Numbered from the stretch's first letter, positions 47,421 to 58,455 are shown. The stretch: 64,000 nucleotides of DNA from Parelaphostrongylus tenuis (GCA_019055375.1 JAHQIW010000395.1:62001-126000); one strand, 5' to 3'. Made by a program: numbers and translations. Notes: a model not told the origin generated them from the letters alone.

Positions 47421-47644
47421 TAATAGATTCAACAGAATGATGAGATTTGATATAATGTTATTCGTATAGGATCTGAAAAAGGTGAGATGGCCAGAACGTC
47501 AACCGTCGTATTTGAGGAAGACATACCATTCTGGCGCAGACTTCGCGTTAAAAAAGAAAATTTGTGTGATATGCATGGCTAATTTACATAGTATGCAAAG
47601 CACTGGATTCCAGTTGAGAGTTGAGGCAGAGTTTCATTTCAAAA

Positions 47645-47740
47645 CAACGCCAAAAAACTACAGTGATGCGTTGTGGTAGAGGATCGGACTAGTACCCACT
47701 TCGCGACAGCCCGTGGTACGATGCCGTGTCAACGCAGTTT
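47645..47740 (+). repeat. tRNA-like SINE relic
   Basis: GTTGTGGTAGAGGATCGG is A-box-like and CCCGTGGTACGATGCCGTG is B-box-like. It is part of the 46.5-48.4 kb SINE-rich stretch. Confidence 0.4.
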
Positions 47741-47974
47741 ACTCTTTAGTGTCAAAAGACCAAATTTTGAAATAGTTTATGCTTCGAAGGCTTGCGGAAT
47801 ATGTGGGTATTTGACGACGATCACCCATATTAAGTGTCGTTCCACTAACCGAGTCGGGTTGGGTCAGGTTGGAACTTTCTGTTTTTCCTTCCAGTTGCAA
47901 GATGCAAGGCATTCCTAGGATCGCACTTCAGGGTGCGTGGACAATAACGCCAAGTAATCTATCACTCTATATCT

Positions 47975-48110
47975 GAGATAATTAAGTGGTGAGAAAAAAA
48001 CGCCGCCTCAGGCGGTGATGGAACCCGCGTTTCTCCCTATCCAGGGACGCGTGCTCTATCATTACACCACCGAGACACATTTGCGCCACCACTCATTCTT
48101 CAACATTTCT
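47975..48110 (-). repeat. tRNA-derived SINE
   Basis: Minus-strand TCGGTGGTGTAATGATAGAG is A-box-like and CGGGTTCCATCACCGC is B-box-like, followed by CTGAGGC and a tail TTTTTCTCACCACTTAATT. The tail is the same, inverted, at 48270-48320. Confidence 0.65.
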
Positions 48111-48210
48111 ATGTTAGCTATCAGCCACTAACCTTTAACAAGATTAGTCAGGTATGCGATTTCGCTCTATAAACCCAGTTGAGCTAACAGCCATTGCACT
48201 AACTAGGACT

Positions 48211-48375
48211 CGAAATTTCTAGTATTTTACTGCATTTTTGCACGAGTCCCAGGATAGGATGTAGCGCGGGCTCGATTCCCGCCTGAGGCCGTGTTTTTGC
48301 TCACCACTCAATTCTCCTAGGTATATATGGAACATAATAACACTGCAAACAAATGCAGAAAATACTAGAAATTTC
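48211..48375. repeat. Foldback element around a SINE 3' half
   Basis: The arms 48211-48241 (CGAAATTTCTAGTATTTTAC...) and 48344-48375 are near-perfect reverse complements. Between them is a plus-strand B-box GGGCTCGATTCCCGCC, then CTGAGGC and the SINE tail. Just left of it, on the minus strand, TAGCTCAACTGG is another A-box-like string. Confidence 0.65.
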
Positions 48376-48399
48376 GAACCTTTCACTCTGAATACGCAG

Positions 48400-49830
48400 C
48401 GATCAGACTTAATCTTTCATCTTGATAAAGCAGTAACCACATTTTTTCATGCGTATGTTGAAGCAGGCATGATCGTCGAGCCGTTGAGTCGTGAGTTTAA
48501 AAAAACTAAGAGATTTTTAAGGAAGTAAGCTTCATTCAAAGCCTTCGCAAAGTTAATTTGTCTTCTTCATGATCGATGGTTTCAGATCCATATATCAAAG
48601 ACAAATTACACGAATAGTAAATATTTAGCTTGTATAGATGGCTGTAAAGTGTCATTTGTTTAAAATGTACTCTATACTTCTTGCTTAGCTTTTTCTCTAA
48701 TGTTGTTGATAAAGCACATCTTTTATTTATATGATATGAATTAGATTCTCTGATAGAGACGATGTAACGAGTGTGTTAGGATAACACGTGGTTTCGATAC
48801 GATATTCAGTTCATGATAGGAAACGTCATGCTAAAATGTAATCTTGGGGCTAATTCTTTCATGACCTACTTCTTGAAGAGTAAGGCCAGTCGTGGAGAGT
48901 TCAAAAGAGATGAGAATAACTTTTGAAATGTGTACTACTTAACAAAAGCCCGAAGGGTACAGAGTTCATCATTGATCAATTTGTCAGAAATGCGTTTTTT
49001 TTTCAATTCCATTCTACGGTTGCGTAGGGCTTTTTGCTACTAATATTACAGCTTTTGTGGGGAGTACATAAAGTAGTTTGACTTGCTCGGTCAGTGCTCG
49101 CAGGCAAGGTTTATTTGTATATTAGCAATATGGAGCATTTCAAGTCGATGATGGGACGGCAAATCATAAAGGAATTTTGTGCGGGAGTCTATAGTAATCA
49201 TAAAGAGTACAAGGGTACGAAACTACAAATTTGACACCGCGTTGAAATTTCCACAAATGGCGTTTACCGGTAATACACAATCACCTCACAAAAGGGTATC
49301 GGCTTCGGTTTCCCGGATGATGGGTTAAGACAGAGGAGCTGTGTTGTGTAGGCACATCTGACGACTGCGCTACACTCATCCAGCAATCTGAAAGATTCAG
49401 GTGGTACGGAACTCTGAATGATTGCAATGAATAGAGAAGTACTTTTGTCTTCAAAGTGTAAAATGTATTTTGCACTCGCGTCTTGACTTTTTCGCCAATC
49501 AGAGCTTTTCAAGAGAGCTTTAAAGTGCTTGAATAGCTTGAAAAAGGACTATTCTGAAGCTGAGCGTGGTTTTTGAAAAGATCTTTGTAGAACGAAAAAT
49601 CACCACATCTCGCACTCTAACATATCTGAAACAAAAGCGTATGATCGTGTGAAGAAGTCGTGATATACCAAAATATAAAAAAACATACGAAACACTCTTG
49701 AAGCAGAGAAAAGATTTTTAGATACTGTACACTTTATACTTGCCGCTTTTTGGTCCGCATAATGTATTTTTCTTCACTGTACGGATATCTTGTACTTCTA
49801 GCATTTAATTTCGTCTTCGTTTTTTTCTTC
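48400..49830. other. Intergenic stretch, nothing supported
   Basis: A minus-strand ORF at 49264-49512 (82 codons, containing HFEDKSTSLFIAIIQ) is open but has no recognised domain or paired splice sites. Confidence 0.35.
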
Positions 49831-49839
49831 AACAACGTA

Positions 49840-49990
49840 GATTACGATTAAGCTCTCTCCTCGCAATCTTAAGGATAGCCTGGATGTGGCGTTCTATAGG
49901 GCGTCAATGTTGACTGCCAGATAAAGCTGGGGGAGAAACTCGACTTTACACGCACCGCAGCTTGCATCACAATTACTCGGCCACGGCTCC
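49840..49990 (-). repeat. tRNA-derived SINE-like repeat (family 2), second copy
   Basis: Minus strand: CCGTGGCCGAGTAATTGTG, then AAAGTCGAGTTTCTCCCC, then CAGGCTATCCTTAAGATTG. It aligns in order with 245-395. The 93-codon ORF over it is therefore not a gene. Confidence 0.5.
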
Positions 49991-50236
49991 CGATTTTTAG
50001 ATGCGTAAAGAAAATTGAATATCTATTGAAGTGTGCTCCAATGCCACTTCGAGCGACCGCAACTTCGTTATTCATTCTGAAATTTCCTATCCTTTCAAAA
50101 AAAATCTTGAAGTTTTTTGCAATGAGATTGTAGAAGAGACTTCGTCCCATAGTTCTTTAGGCACTCGCATTAATGTTCATTTTAGATTTCCGATATGAAG
50201 TCATAAAGAAGCTGCTGTAAAGTTTTAAACAGTAGG

Positions 50237-50572
50237 CTATCTACTTCGGGTGTGTAACGAACCTCCTCTTCGCTCTTGCTTCACTTTATGGTAATTTTTT
50301 AACAGAGCAATATTAGCTTCAAAATTATCGACAGCTATTATGATTGATGAGAAAATTGCAAGAAGCCACCTTAACCAAGCGAACAAATCAAACCGAATAT
50401 TTGACACAATTTTATTCCCTCTTTTAGAACGTACCAATAAAGCGTATACAGAAACCAAATGAAATATAGATATTGCCGGCGTTCGAAATGATTGAAAATC
50501 TAGGATAGAAGTCTGTTTATCAATAAAGATCTTTGGAAATCCGTGAATCTTCAAAGATACACATTGTTTCAC
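50237..50572 (-). other. Unassigned hydrophobic ORF
   Basis: A 111-codon minus frame with two hydrophobic stretches (ISIFHLVSVYALLV and LRWLLAIFSSIIIAV) separated by RSKRGNK. It could be a degraded membrane-protein exon. No family is assigned and splice sites were not resolved. Confidence 0.2.
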
Positions 50573-50859
50573 AGGTTGAGATGGTATAAAAATCTTACTC
50601 TTGCAATGTTCATTTTCAGGCCTAATAATTTATTAGAAGATCACGTTGCTATTCTTGCTCTGATTAGCTAATTTTTCTTCACTCTTCCGCATTTTTTTTG
50701 GTTTGTTTTTTTAGCTATCTGCTCTTTTTTATCGGAAGTCTAATGTCTGAGGTGTATTGATGAGTGGATGGTACTGGATATTGAATATCAAATACACAAG
50801 GGAAATTTGTGAAAAATCGTGAGGAAAGGAAACATTGCGTGAATATCTTTAGTTCAGCA

Positions 50860-51535
50860 AACACGTGGTTGTTAATACACGTTTACTTTCTACAAAATAG
50901 TACAACAGAGATCGTATCGGTGGTAACGTTACGGCAGGCTTGCCTTCCTCAGAGCCTGGAGGACTCCTGTTGACGTACATCAACTTAGTCAAACGCTTCC
51001 ATAACCAAAGCGGAAAAAAAAGGGAATATTTGAAAATTTGCTTTGTGCCTATCTCAAGAGGTGCTTCGTTTATTAGGCATTAAGTACCATTCGTTCATCG
51101 ATACATCTCAGGCATTACAAAGATAGTATGCCATCAGTGAACGACGAGAATCTTCAGAACAGTTGCAGTTTGGATGTCTTCGCATTCTACTAAGATAATC
51201 CACTGTTGTGCGTGTAACGAGCTACCCAAACAGGATTTTTACGAAAGAAAAAAAAAGAACAATTGACAAAATATAAATCAAAAGCTCAACTTATCACAAC
51301 GAGTTCAAGAATCAGCAGAAATCAAAAAAATTGAACCTTTATTTTGAAAAAGGAAGGCGTTTTTAAGGATCAGTTCTTGTGAAATTGTCTAAATAAAAAA
51401 TGTCAGCCTAGTAATCGCTAGTGATTTTTTTATTCAACAAATACGAGGCTGTTAAGTTGGCAATTTATTCGGTACAGACGAACAGTACAATAAGCGTCAT
51501 GTTGTGTTCTTCATGAACTGATATTCGATGTATTT
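50860..51535 (-). mobile_element. PLE terminal repeat unit, copy 1
   Basis: This block and 54285-54960 are direct repeats of about 650 bp that align along almost their whole length. Examples of shared text are CATCAACTTAGTCAAACGCT and GAGGTGCTTCGTTTATTAGG. On the minus strand each runs from a tail, through non-coding sequence, to a hammerhead-like core; here a second tail follows the core. Tail, body, ribozyme and tail is the layout of PLE pseudo-LTRs. Confidence 0.6.
50922..50956 (-). ncRNA. Degenerate hammerhead-like motif
   Basis: Minus strand: GGCU, CUGAGGA, GGC/GCC stem, then GUAAC where GAAAC is expected. The core A13-to-U change should abolish catalysis. The same substitution is present at 54297-54332. 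Confidence 0.45.
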
Positions 51536-51719
51536 GTGCACAGCCTATTATTTTAGATACAAAGAATCTTTCCGTTACGATTTCCGTATTTATGGCAGAG
51601 TGTAGTGATGATACCACAGTCGTTAATCAGGGAAGGCAGCGGAGTATAGTAGTCACAAATATCCTGTGGTCATTTTTTCGGACAACAACTCATTTGAGTA
51701 TAATTTTTGAGAATGTTTG

Positions 51720-51950
51720 AAGCCTTACCGAGGTTGGTATGCCAGAGCCATCCACACGTGTTTCGGAGGTCTCGCCCTCCTCGTCAGTGGCTCACGCCCT
51801 ATATTAAGCCCTGCATCATAGCAGTGAGGAAAGCGTATGTGGTGACAACACAACATACAATGGCATTGTGCTATTACCACTTTTCAGTTGATGGATCATG
51901 GCTGGCAGACGCAAACTGATCCAAATGTTTATCCACCCTCCATGGTCTAC
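51720..51950 (-). mobile_element. PLE 3' end with long-stem hammerhead-like motif
   Basis: Contains the motif at 51745-51793, followed on the minus strand by the tail ACCAACCTCGGTAAGGCTTC. That tail is the same as in the 1-180 and 29240 elements. No coding sequence was recognised upstream. Confidence 0.55.
51745..51793 (-). ncRNA. Hammerhead-ribozyme-like motif, best stem II
   Basis: Minus strand: GAGCC(A), CUGACGA, GGAGG-GCGAGA-CCUCC, GAAA, CACGUGUG, then (U)GGCUC. Helix I (GAGCC/GGCUC), a 5-bp perfect helix II and a CAC/GUG helix III can all be drawn with canonical core spacing. The cleavage-site dinucleotide appears mutated (GA or AU where UH is needed), so it may no longer cut. Confidence 0.6.
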
Positions 51951-53630
51951 AAGTGGCGTTATTGACCGGTTCAAATGGTGATTTGTATTTGATTCAAGCT
52001 TAAGCTGCTTTCATTTTCGAACGACTCTTTAGCGAAAATGGAGATGCAGTCTGAATGCGTGTCAACAACTCAGCCACCTCAAAAAAGAAAATTTTGTAAG
52101 GAAAAGAAGAGTTTTTAGTTGAGTGGACTGTCTATCGAGCTGGAGCTTTCTACACTTTGGAAAAAACGAAATTTGCTGGGACGCCAGCCAGAGTAGAATT
52201 AATATTGCTTCTACATCTGCATATCGGAAAAAAATTAGATTGTAGTCTGCTTTCCAGGTAGTTCTCGCACCTTCCATTGAATGATTTCTCTCGTGATTAT
52301 AACAACGTTGCTTCTTCAAGATGTAAAAAAAAAAACTTAATTTAACATTAGATTCAATCCTTGTGGAGTTTCACTCCAAAATATTCTCTACTGTAAGGAA
52401 ATTCAAAAAAAAAGGAACAGCATCTTCAGTATACAATCACAATAACTTTGCCTGCTTTGTTTGCTTTTCTTGCTGAATATCTACTTGAAAATACGCTTTA
52501 CTACTGCAGTTATCGTCGCTCTCACCTTGTTCCTCTTCCTAAAAAAATCTAGTTAAAAATCTTCTCTAATAATCAATGAAAAATTTGTACCTTTGTGAAA
52601 CTATTCATTAAAGATAGGAATGAAGAGCTTTCGGCCAATTATAGATTTAATTAGCTGGTATACGACAAGATGTTATGATTATCAAACGGGGTGGCTAAAA
52701 TGTAACGCATTAATCACTAACTACTAATAACATTGCGAAGTGATTAAAGGTACCGTACGACACATTCACACTCACACGGTCGTTGATTTGATGACACGCC
52801 TTTGGCTCACGTAGCCACTCCATCCATCCGAACGAGACGGCGATTTTTTACCAGACTTATCTAAGGGAACAGCAGCTCTGATCTAATACTACATCAATAG
52901 ATCATGGCGAGTCATGAATTCAAACACCTTCAACGATCGTTGATGAAATCGAAAGCGTGGTGCATCTCTAGGGGATTGATCATCGCTGGGACTTGTTTTC
53001 CACACTTTATGATTGAACAATTTAGTAAATGAACTCCTCTCCGAAGTTTTGACGGGAAAATTCACCTAACTTTTCTAGCTGCTAGATCTTCAGTTTAGTT
53101 GATTTACTTGGTAGCATCCCAGTTGTAAGACATTATCTGATGATAAATCAATTTTTTTAGTAGATGGCTCTTACGCATGGTCCTCGGCGTGATTGAAGAT
53201 TATCAGCAACTTAACTTCGTAAAGTAAAAGAGTCGTAGGTACTTAGAACTGGCTACCACACCGTATTCCGATCGAACTACTTTGATGTGCAACGCCTTGC
53301 ATAGTTTGTTCTTAGACAGAAGAAAAACGCACGGTTAACTTCACAAACGGCTGGTAATTTCATGAAGGTCATTCAATTCACAGTTTTGAATACGCCATCT
53401 GACTGTAAAACCAATAACTGACATTCGCCTTCCTTATTTTGAATGCACGTTAGTTTGAAAACTAAAAAGATTGCCTCACTTCCGACTGCTAATATAAAAC
53501 GCACGCAAAAACAATGGTAATCTGATAATATGTTGACATCTCAGGACCGACTATCTATTAACCTCGGCATAGTTTGAATAAATGAGTATCTTCTTCTTTT
53601 AGCCGCTCCGAGGTGCTATTGATATTATTT
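51950..53630. other. Stretch between PLE units, nothing supported
   Basis: No RT text was found between the direct repeats at 50.9 and 54.3 kb. ORFs here are short and unassigned. Confidence 0.35.
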
Positions 53631-53639
53631 ATTGAATAT

Positions 53640-54285
53640 CAGTGAAGCATATAACAATACAGTTAATAATGCAGCGTGAATATTACAACATTCGTGGTGG
53701 CTTACGTTTCGGCAAGATTCGCCATCTTCAGAGCCTGTAAAGTGTAAATTGATTCGCAAATTATCAAATCAAAGACCTTCATAACCCCAGCAGAAAACAT
53801 AAGAACTAACTTATTAGGCTGCATAGGAAAACTTCATTTCAAAAAACACTCACCGCTTAGATGTAGGTCTTTTGATTATTCATTGAAGAACTACCACTTG
53901 AAGTCTGCGCTTAAGTGAGATTGTGCCTGGTTCAGGCCAGGAATATTAGCCAGAGGTATGGTGCGAGATCAGGAGTTATCACGAAGCATTTCTCTTTGCG
54001 GTTCATTTTTGGACCTTTGCTATGTATCCAGAAGGCTTCCAAAGTTCTGCGCGTAGATGTTTTTGATTCCTGTGCAAGGGCCGTGAATTTAACGTCAAAA
54101 TCTGCTCCTTTATGCTTCTGTTCCTTATGCGCGCCTGGTGGGGTTTTTGGGTCGGAGTTACGTTTCCCAGCTAGGTGCTCTTTTACACGGATGCAGACTG
54201 GTCTACCCGTTTCGCCAACATGTTCATCCCTGCATGCTTGCAAGCGATTAGGTAAACTGTACCCGACCTCATACCGTAGCAGTGG
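53640..54285 (-). pseudogene. Penelope-like element: GIY-YIG endonuclease and 3' end
   Basis: Minus strand: SGTVYLIACKHA, a frameshift, then HVGETGRPVCIRVKEHLAGK (the GIY-YIG core with ETGRP and the KEHL helix), then TRRTLEAFWIHSKGPKMNRK and ECFVITPDLAPYL-like text ending the domain. After about 200 nt comes a hammerhead-like motif (53699-53735) and tail. The RT part is absent, because the element is cut off at about 54285 where another PLE unit begins. Confidence 0.8.
53699..53735 (-). ncRNA. Hammerhead-ribozyme-like motif after GIY-YIG
   Basis: Minus strand: GGCU, CUGAAGA, U, GGC-GAAUCUU-GCC, GAAA, CGUA, AGCC. Helix I GGCU/AGCC pairs, and the cleavage triplet would be GUA, which is permitted. 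It directly follows an endonuclease-coding PLE segment, tying the motif to this element class. Confidence 0.6.
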
Positions 54286-54960
54286 TACCGATCGGTGGCT
54301 AACGTTACGGCAGCCTTGCCTTCCTCAGAACCTGAATTGATCCTATTGGCGTACATCAACTTAGTCAAACGCTTCCATAACCAAAGCAGAAAAAAGGAAA
54401 ATATTTGAAGACTTACTTCGTGTCTGTCTTAAGAGGTGCTTCGTTTATTAGGCATCAAGAGCGATTCATTCATTGATACATCTCAGAAATTACATTTTCG
54501 ATTTTGTAAATTAAAAAAAAAATGAAGCCGTGGTGTTGCTTCTGATAGTGTAATGTAGAAAGGTAGTAGGGCATCAGTGGACGGCGAGAATCTTCAGATC
54601 ACTTGCAATTTGGACGTCTTCGCATTCTACTAAAATAATCTACTATTTTGCTTGTAACGAGTTATTCAAACAGGATTTTCACGAGCGAAAAAAAGAACAC
54701 TTTACAGAATATAAAGCAAAAGTTCAACTTACGTCCACTAATTCAAGATTCCGTAGAAATCACAGTAATAGCACCCTTTTTACCAAAGTGTGGGGGGATT
54801 CTATGGTGCAGCACCTGTGGAATCAATTAGATAAAACAGTGTCAACACGAGTAATCACCAGTGATTTTCTTATTTAGCAAATACGAGGTTCTAAAGTTGA
54901 CGATTTGTTCGGTAAAGATGAACAGTGCATTAAACGTCATGATGAACATTATTCTGCTCT
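54285..54960 (-). mobile_element. PLE terminal repeat unit, copy 2
   Basis: Direct repeat of 50860-51535. It abuts the GIY-YIG element at about 54285. Its tail (54878-54935) is the reverse complement of 55065-55115, which follows the plus-strand hammerhead-like motif at 55012. Confidence 0.6.
54297..54332 (-). ncRNA. Degenerate hammerhead-like motif
   Basis: Minus strand: CUGAGGA, GGC/GCC stem, GUAAC (expected GAAAC), GUUAGCC. It carries the same core mutation as 50922-50956, so that change predates the duplication of this unit. Confidence 0.45.
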
Positions 54961-54999
54961 GGTTATGAAAGTGCTTATCTGAGTGTTTTCCATATCAAT

Positions 55000-55140
55000 T
55001 TGAGTCTTTCAGGCTCTGAGGAAGGCGACGAAACCGAAACGTCAGCCGCCGCGTTTATTATGCTGTTCATCTGTACCGAATACATCGTCAGATTAACAAC
55101 CTCCTAATTGCTGAATAAGAAATTCAAGGAGTTATCCAAT
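55000..55140 (+). mobile_element. PLE 3' end, inverted relative to neighbour
   Basis: Plus-strand hammerhead-like motif (55012-55047) followed by a tail, CGTTTATTATGCTGTTCATC through TTGCTGAATAAG. The tail is an inverted copy of 54878-54935. Confidence 0.6.
55012..55047 (+). ncRNA. Hammerhead-ribozyme-like motif
   Basis: Plus strand: GGCU, CUGAGGA, A, GG-CGACGAAA-CC, GAAA, CGUC, AGCC. Core boxes and helix I are complete, and the cleavage triplet is GUC. Stem II is only two to three pairs. Confidence 0.55.
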
Positions 55141-55308
55141 CAGTGTCGAGGTCAACTGATAGTCGGTCATGAGAGTTGATTACTAATGGTTTGTGAATAA
55201 GAATAGTCGAAAACCGAAGTAGATCTCAAAAAAATATTCGGTTAACCTACCTGCTTTATTAGGGTAAGTTTTAGAATTTTGGATAAAGGATAAAGGATAC
55301 AACTCTCG

Positions 55309-55600
55309 GCGTTGATTAATCCGTGAGAGATGCGCTATGCATTCGTCTTCAAGTGTTAGCTTCGATTTAGGTGATTAAATACATCCCCCATCTTCACAAC
55401 GACTCGCGATAGCTAAACCGATTCACTAAGTCCGTTTTCCTTATCCTCTCACGAAATCTGGTTCCATTTTTACCAACTTTGAAGGGATGGAAATTTTGGT
55501 GCACTATGAGCGCGAGATGGAACCATCGACCTTGTGTGCGAAGCAAGCAACCCCAACACTGCGCTGTATGCGCTCAGAGTTTCCAACAAATCCATTGATG
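55309..55600. repeat. Composite SINE-like repeat
   Basis: 55309-55370 (GGCGTTGATTAATCCGTGAG, then GATGCGC) recurs at 24872 and 46486. On the minus strand of 55490-55580, AAGGTCGATGGTTCCATCTC is B-box-like. Confidence 0.4.
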
Positions 55601-55609
55601 GATGTAAGA

Positions 55610-57100
55610 AGGCGATTTTGTAAGAAGAAAAAATGGACCGTACAAACATCAACTCAAGCTTATCAATAGAAACATGAAAATAGAGCAAACAAGGCCCGAA
55701 ACGAAAATGAAACTCAGATGTGGAGGTTTTGAAAAACAGAGGTGATCTGAATTAAATATCAGAACGATACGATATCGAGCTCAATAATCCTACATTTTGG
55801 ATGAGCCAAGATAGAATACGTTGTTACTTACATTAGATGGAGCTGGATAGATTAATTCAGGTTATCAATAGATTTTTTTTTCTGACCACTTGCCGCTACT
55901 TCGAGCTTTTAAACTTCAGAGCTTAAGAGATCTTAGCGACAGGGATTCTTTCATAATCATGTCTAATAATGAGCCCGAACATATTGAATTTCACCGTGAA
56001 CAGCGCGGAGCATCTATTATGAGACTAAGAGCATTTTTTTGAGTCAATGAAAAAGACTTATCTAAGATGAGTTGAAGGATGGACTCGAAGTAGATCTTTC
56101 AAATGATATGAAATCACACACGATTTATGCGAAAAAGCACCATTCCCATCCAATCGATGGAAATTTTTCTCCAACCTAATAATAACATCACAAAGTACGT
56201 TCCTCGAAGATTTATATCAATTTCGTTAATACAGCGATTTCCGTTGAGTACGCTAGTTAGCGGGTTTGCTGATGCTGCCTGGAGTGCCACGTATACCTAA
56301 AATTCATCTCTTGTTCAAATTCGTTAATCAATCATAGCCCTGAATGCCATGTGTCTTGAGCTATGTTGCTGTAGGAGCTGACTTCAATCTTAGGGCAAAT
56401 TGAATGCAGGAGAACCAGTATATTCTATTTATGCTCAAAAGAACCAGTACATTCTGTTTATACTCAAAACAACAGTGTAGTAATAACCTATTGTACGTAT
56501 GACTGCTATTGTATGTAGACGGGTAACGAAAAGAGGGAAAGGATCTTAACCGGGGCAGTAGCACAAGCGCCATCTCAACTATCTCAGAACTAGCTACATT
56601 AGTGGGTATGCACTTGTCGGATGTCCCATATTGATCGTACTACGGTCCTAAGATTCAGAGTTTTTAGGTGAGTTCAGCTGACCCAGTTCGAGTTTTCCGA
56701 AGCCTCGAGAGGGATGATTCCTGTCGAAGTGAACAGTAAATCGATTTTACCTGGTGATTTGGGCGCGATTCGTGACAACTTCCGTTCCAGGCCCACTCGC
56801 GTCGAATTACATTCAAGACTCGGTATTGACAGCTGCACAACTTCAGGGCATATGGGGACGCGCACGTAGTTTGTTGCTTGATGTGCTTTTTGATGCAGTG
56901 GTTTCACTCCTGTTAGATTCCGCTCAACTCTTGTGAATTTCGTTCAATTCATGAAACTTCTTTGAAAAATCTCCATGCACTTATCGGCTAACCTTTTGGA
57001 ACATCTTATTGAGCCAAATGACAGCTGGTTAACTTGCTGACCCTAGCAGAATATTTTTTTCTTCTTTTCTCTCCATGTCGGCCGATCGATAGATTTGTAA
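55610..57100. other. Intergenic stretch, nothing supported
   Basis: A minus ORF at 56674-56907 (77 codons, ending PLEASENSNWVS) is open but I cannot place it; it may be transposon-derived. Confidence 0.3.
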
Positions 57101-57104
57101 ACTA

Positions 57105-58370
57105 TTGCTCATAACTTTATGGAGCATTTTATTCAGATATTTCAACAGTGAAAATCAACTGCACAATCAAATGACTTTATTCAATCGAAGGAGCAATCAG
57201 TTTATTAGATCAACAATTATAGCAATAAACAAGAAGGTTCATAACGAATCCTCAAAATTGCCTTCTTTGGCCTCTACATAATTATGAAGCCGCTTGAGAA
57301 CTCCCAACCATGCTCGCACATGTTTCCACAGTGATTTTGTTCCATGCACTTGAAAGCCGTTTTAAGAGCGTCCGGCAGTAAATCGCGTAGCCGAGAGTTT
57401 TTCCTCCACTGTGGACCACTTAGAGTACTTCACTGGGTTGATATCCGGCGATATTGACAATGAATTATCGTATCGCCGAAAGCCCTTAAGCATCTCCTGA
57501 CAGATGGCAAAGTTTGTGTACCAAATGCGCGAGAGTTAAGTCCTGCTGAAGCTAAATTCGTCGCCGCCAAAGTATTTCGTATTCTAGTGCCGAAGTCGCC
57601 CCCTAAAACTGGCTGGCGATAGCTAGCGGCGCTGATTTTGACTTTCTGCTGATGGAGACCAACAGCGTCTTTCCGTTAGAGCAAATGTCGGCTCAATCCA
57701 TCATAGGATCCCGAGAATGACCACGCAGCATGGTGGTTTGCTATTGCGGACTTCCACTGACCCTTATTGAGAAGTTCACGTCGACTATGGCGACTCTGGT
57801 GCAATTCGACCCCGAATATCTTCTCATCCGTAAAAAGCATCTTTAACAAACAAGTGACAATTATCAAATAAATCATACGGCGAGCCTTTAAGCCGTTTTT
57901 CTTTCATATGTTCGTCCGAAAAGTGAACACGAGCAATCTTGTAACTGCGCAGCTTAAGCTTATTTTTGATGATGTTTCGGACTCTCCATTCGCACATCTT
58001 GAGCTTTCCGAGCCAGTTTGCGCATCGAACGTCCTGGATTCCGTTGAATCTGGCATCGGATCATCTGAATTTAATCAGGAGAAGGCGTGGCGGTGCTTTC
58101 GAGGACCGTCTTTAATCTCTCTAGCCTTTCTGAAACGTTTCACTGCTCTGTAGATTCTTCTTGTGTTGAAACCAGCTGATTTGGCAATATCGGACCTTTA
58201 AATGCCTTTCTTGTCCAACTTAACTACTATGATGTGCTGATTTTTACAATCCCTAATTTGAGGACACCGTAAATAGACTAATAAATAACACAGATTTTAC
58301 ACCAAAATTGTACAAACAAATAGATAAATTTGTGGGCATTAGTGCAGAAATATTATATTAATGTCAAAAC
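57105..58370 (-). mobile_element. mariner-family element, copy C, near full length
   Basis: The minus strand at 57676-57876 reads MLFTDEKIFGVELHQ, keeping the first catalytic Asp in the FTDEKIF box, followed by broken-frame central and C-terminal transposase text toward 57240. The 5' non-coding part (TTGTACAATTTTGGTGTAAA, then TTATTTATTAGTCTATTTAC) matches copies A and B. Termini are approximate. Stops and frameshifts make it non-functional. Confidence 0.75.
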
Positions 58371-58413
58371 CAAAGATGCAGAATACAGAATTATCACAAT
58401 TTAATTCGCGCTT

Positions 58414-58416
<3 letters not shown>

Positions 58417-58452
<36 letters not shown>
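58417..58452. repeat. AT microsatellite
   Basis: Pure (AT)n run just outside the mariner copy at 57105-58370. Confidence 0.9.

Positions 58453-58455
<3 letters not shown>

Noticed and set aside
49869..50150. 93-codon minus ORF ending LTPYRTPHPGYP
   Set aside because: It overlaps the SINE-like repeat shared with 245-395.
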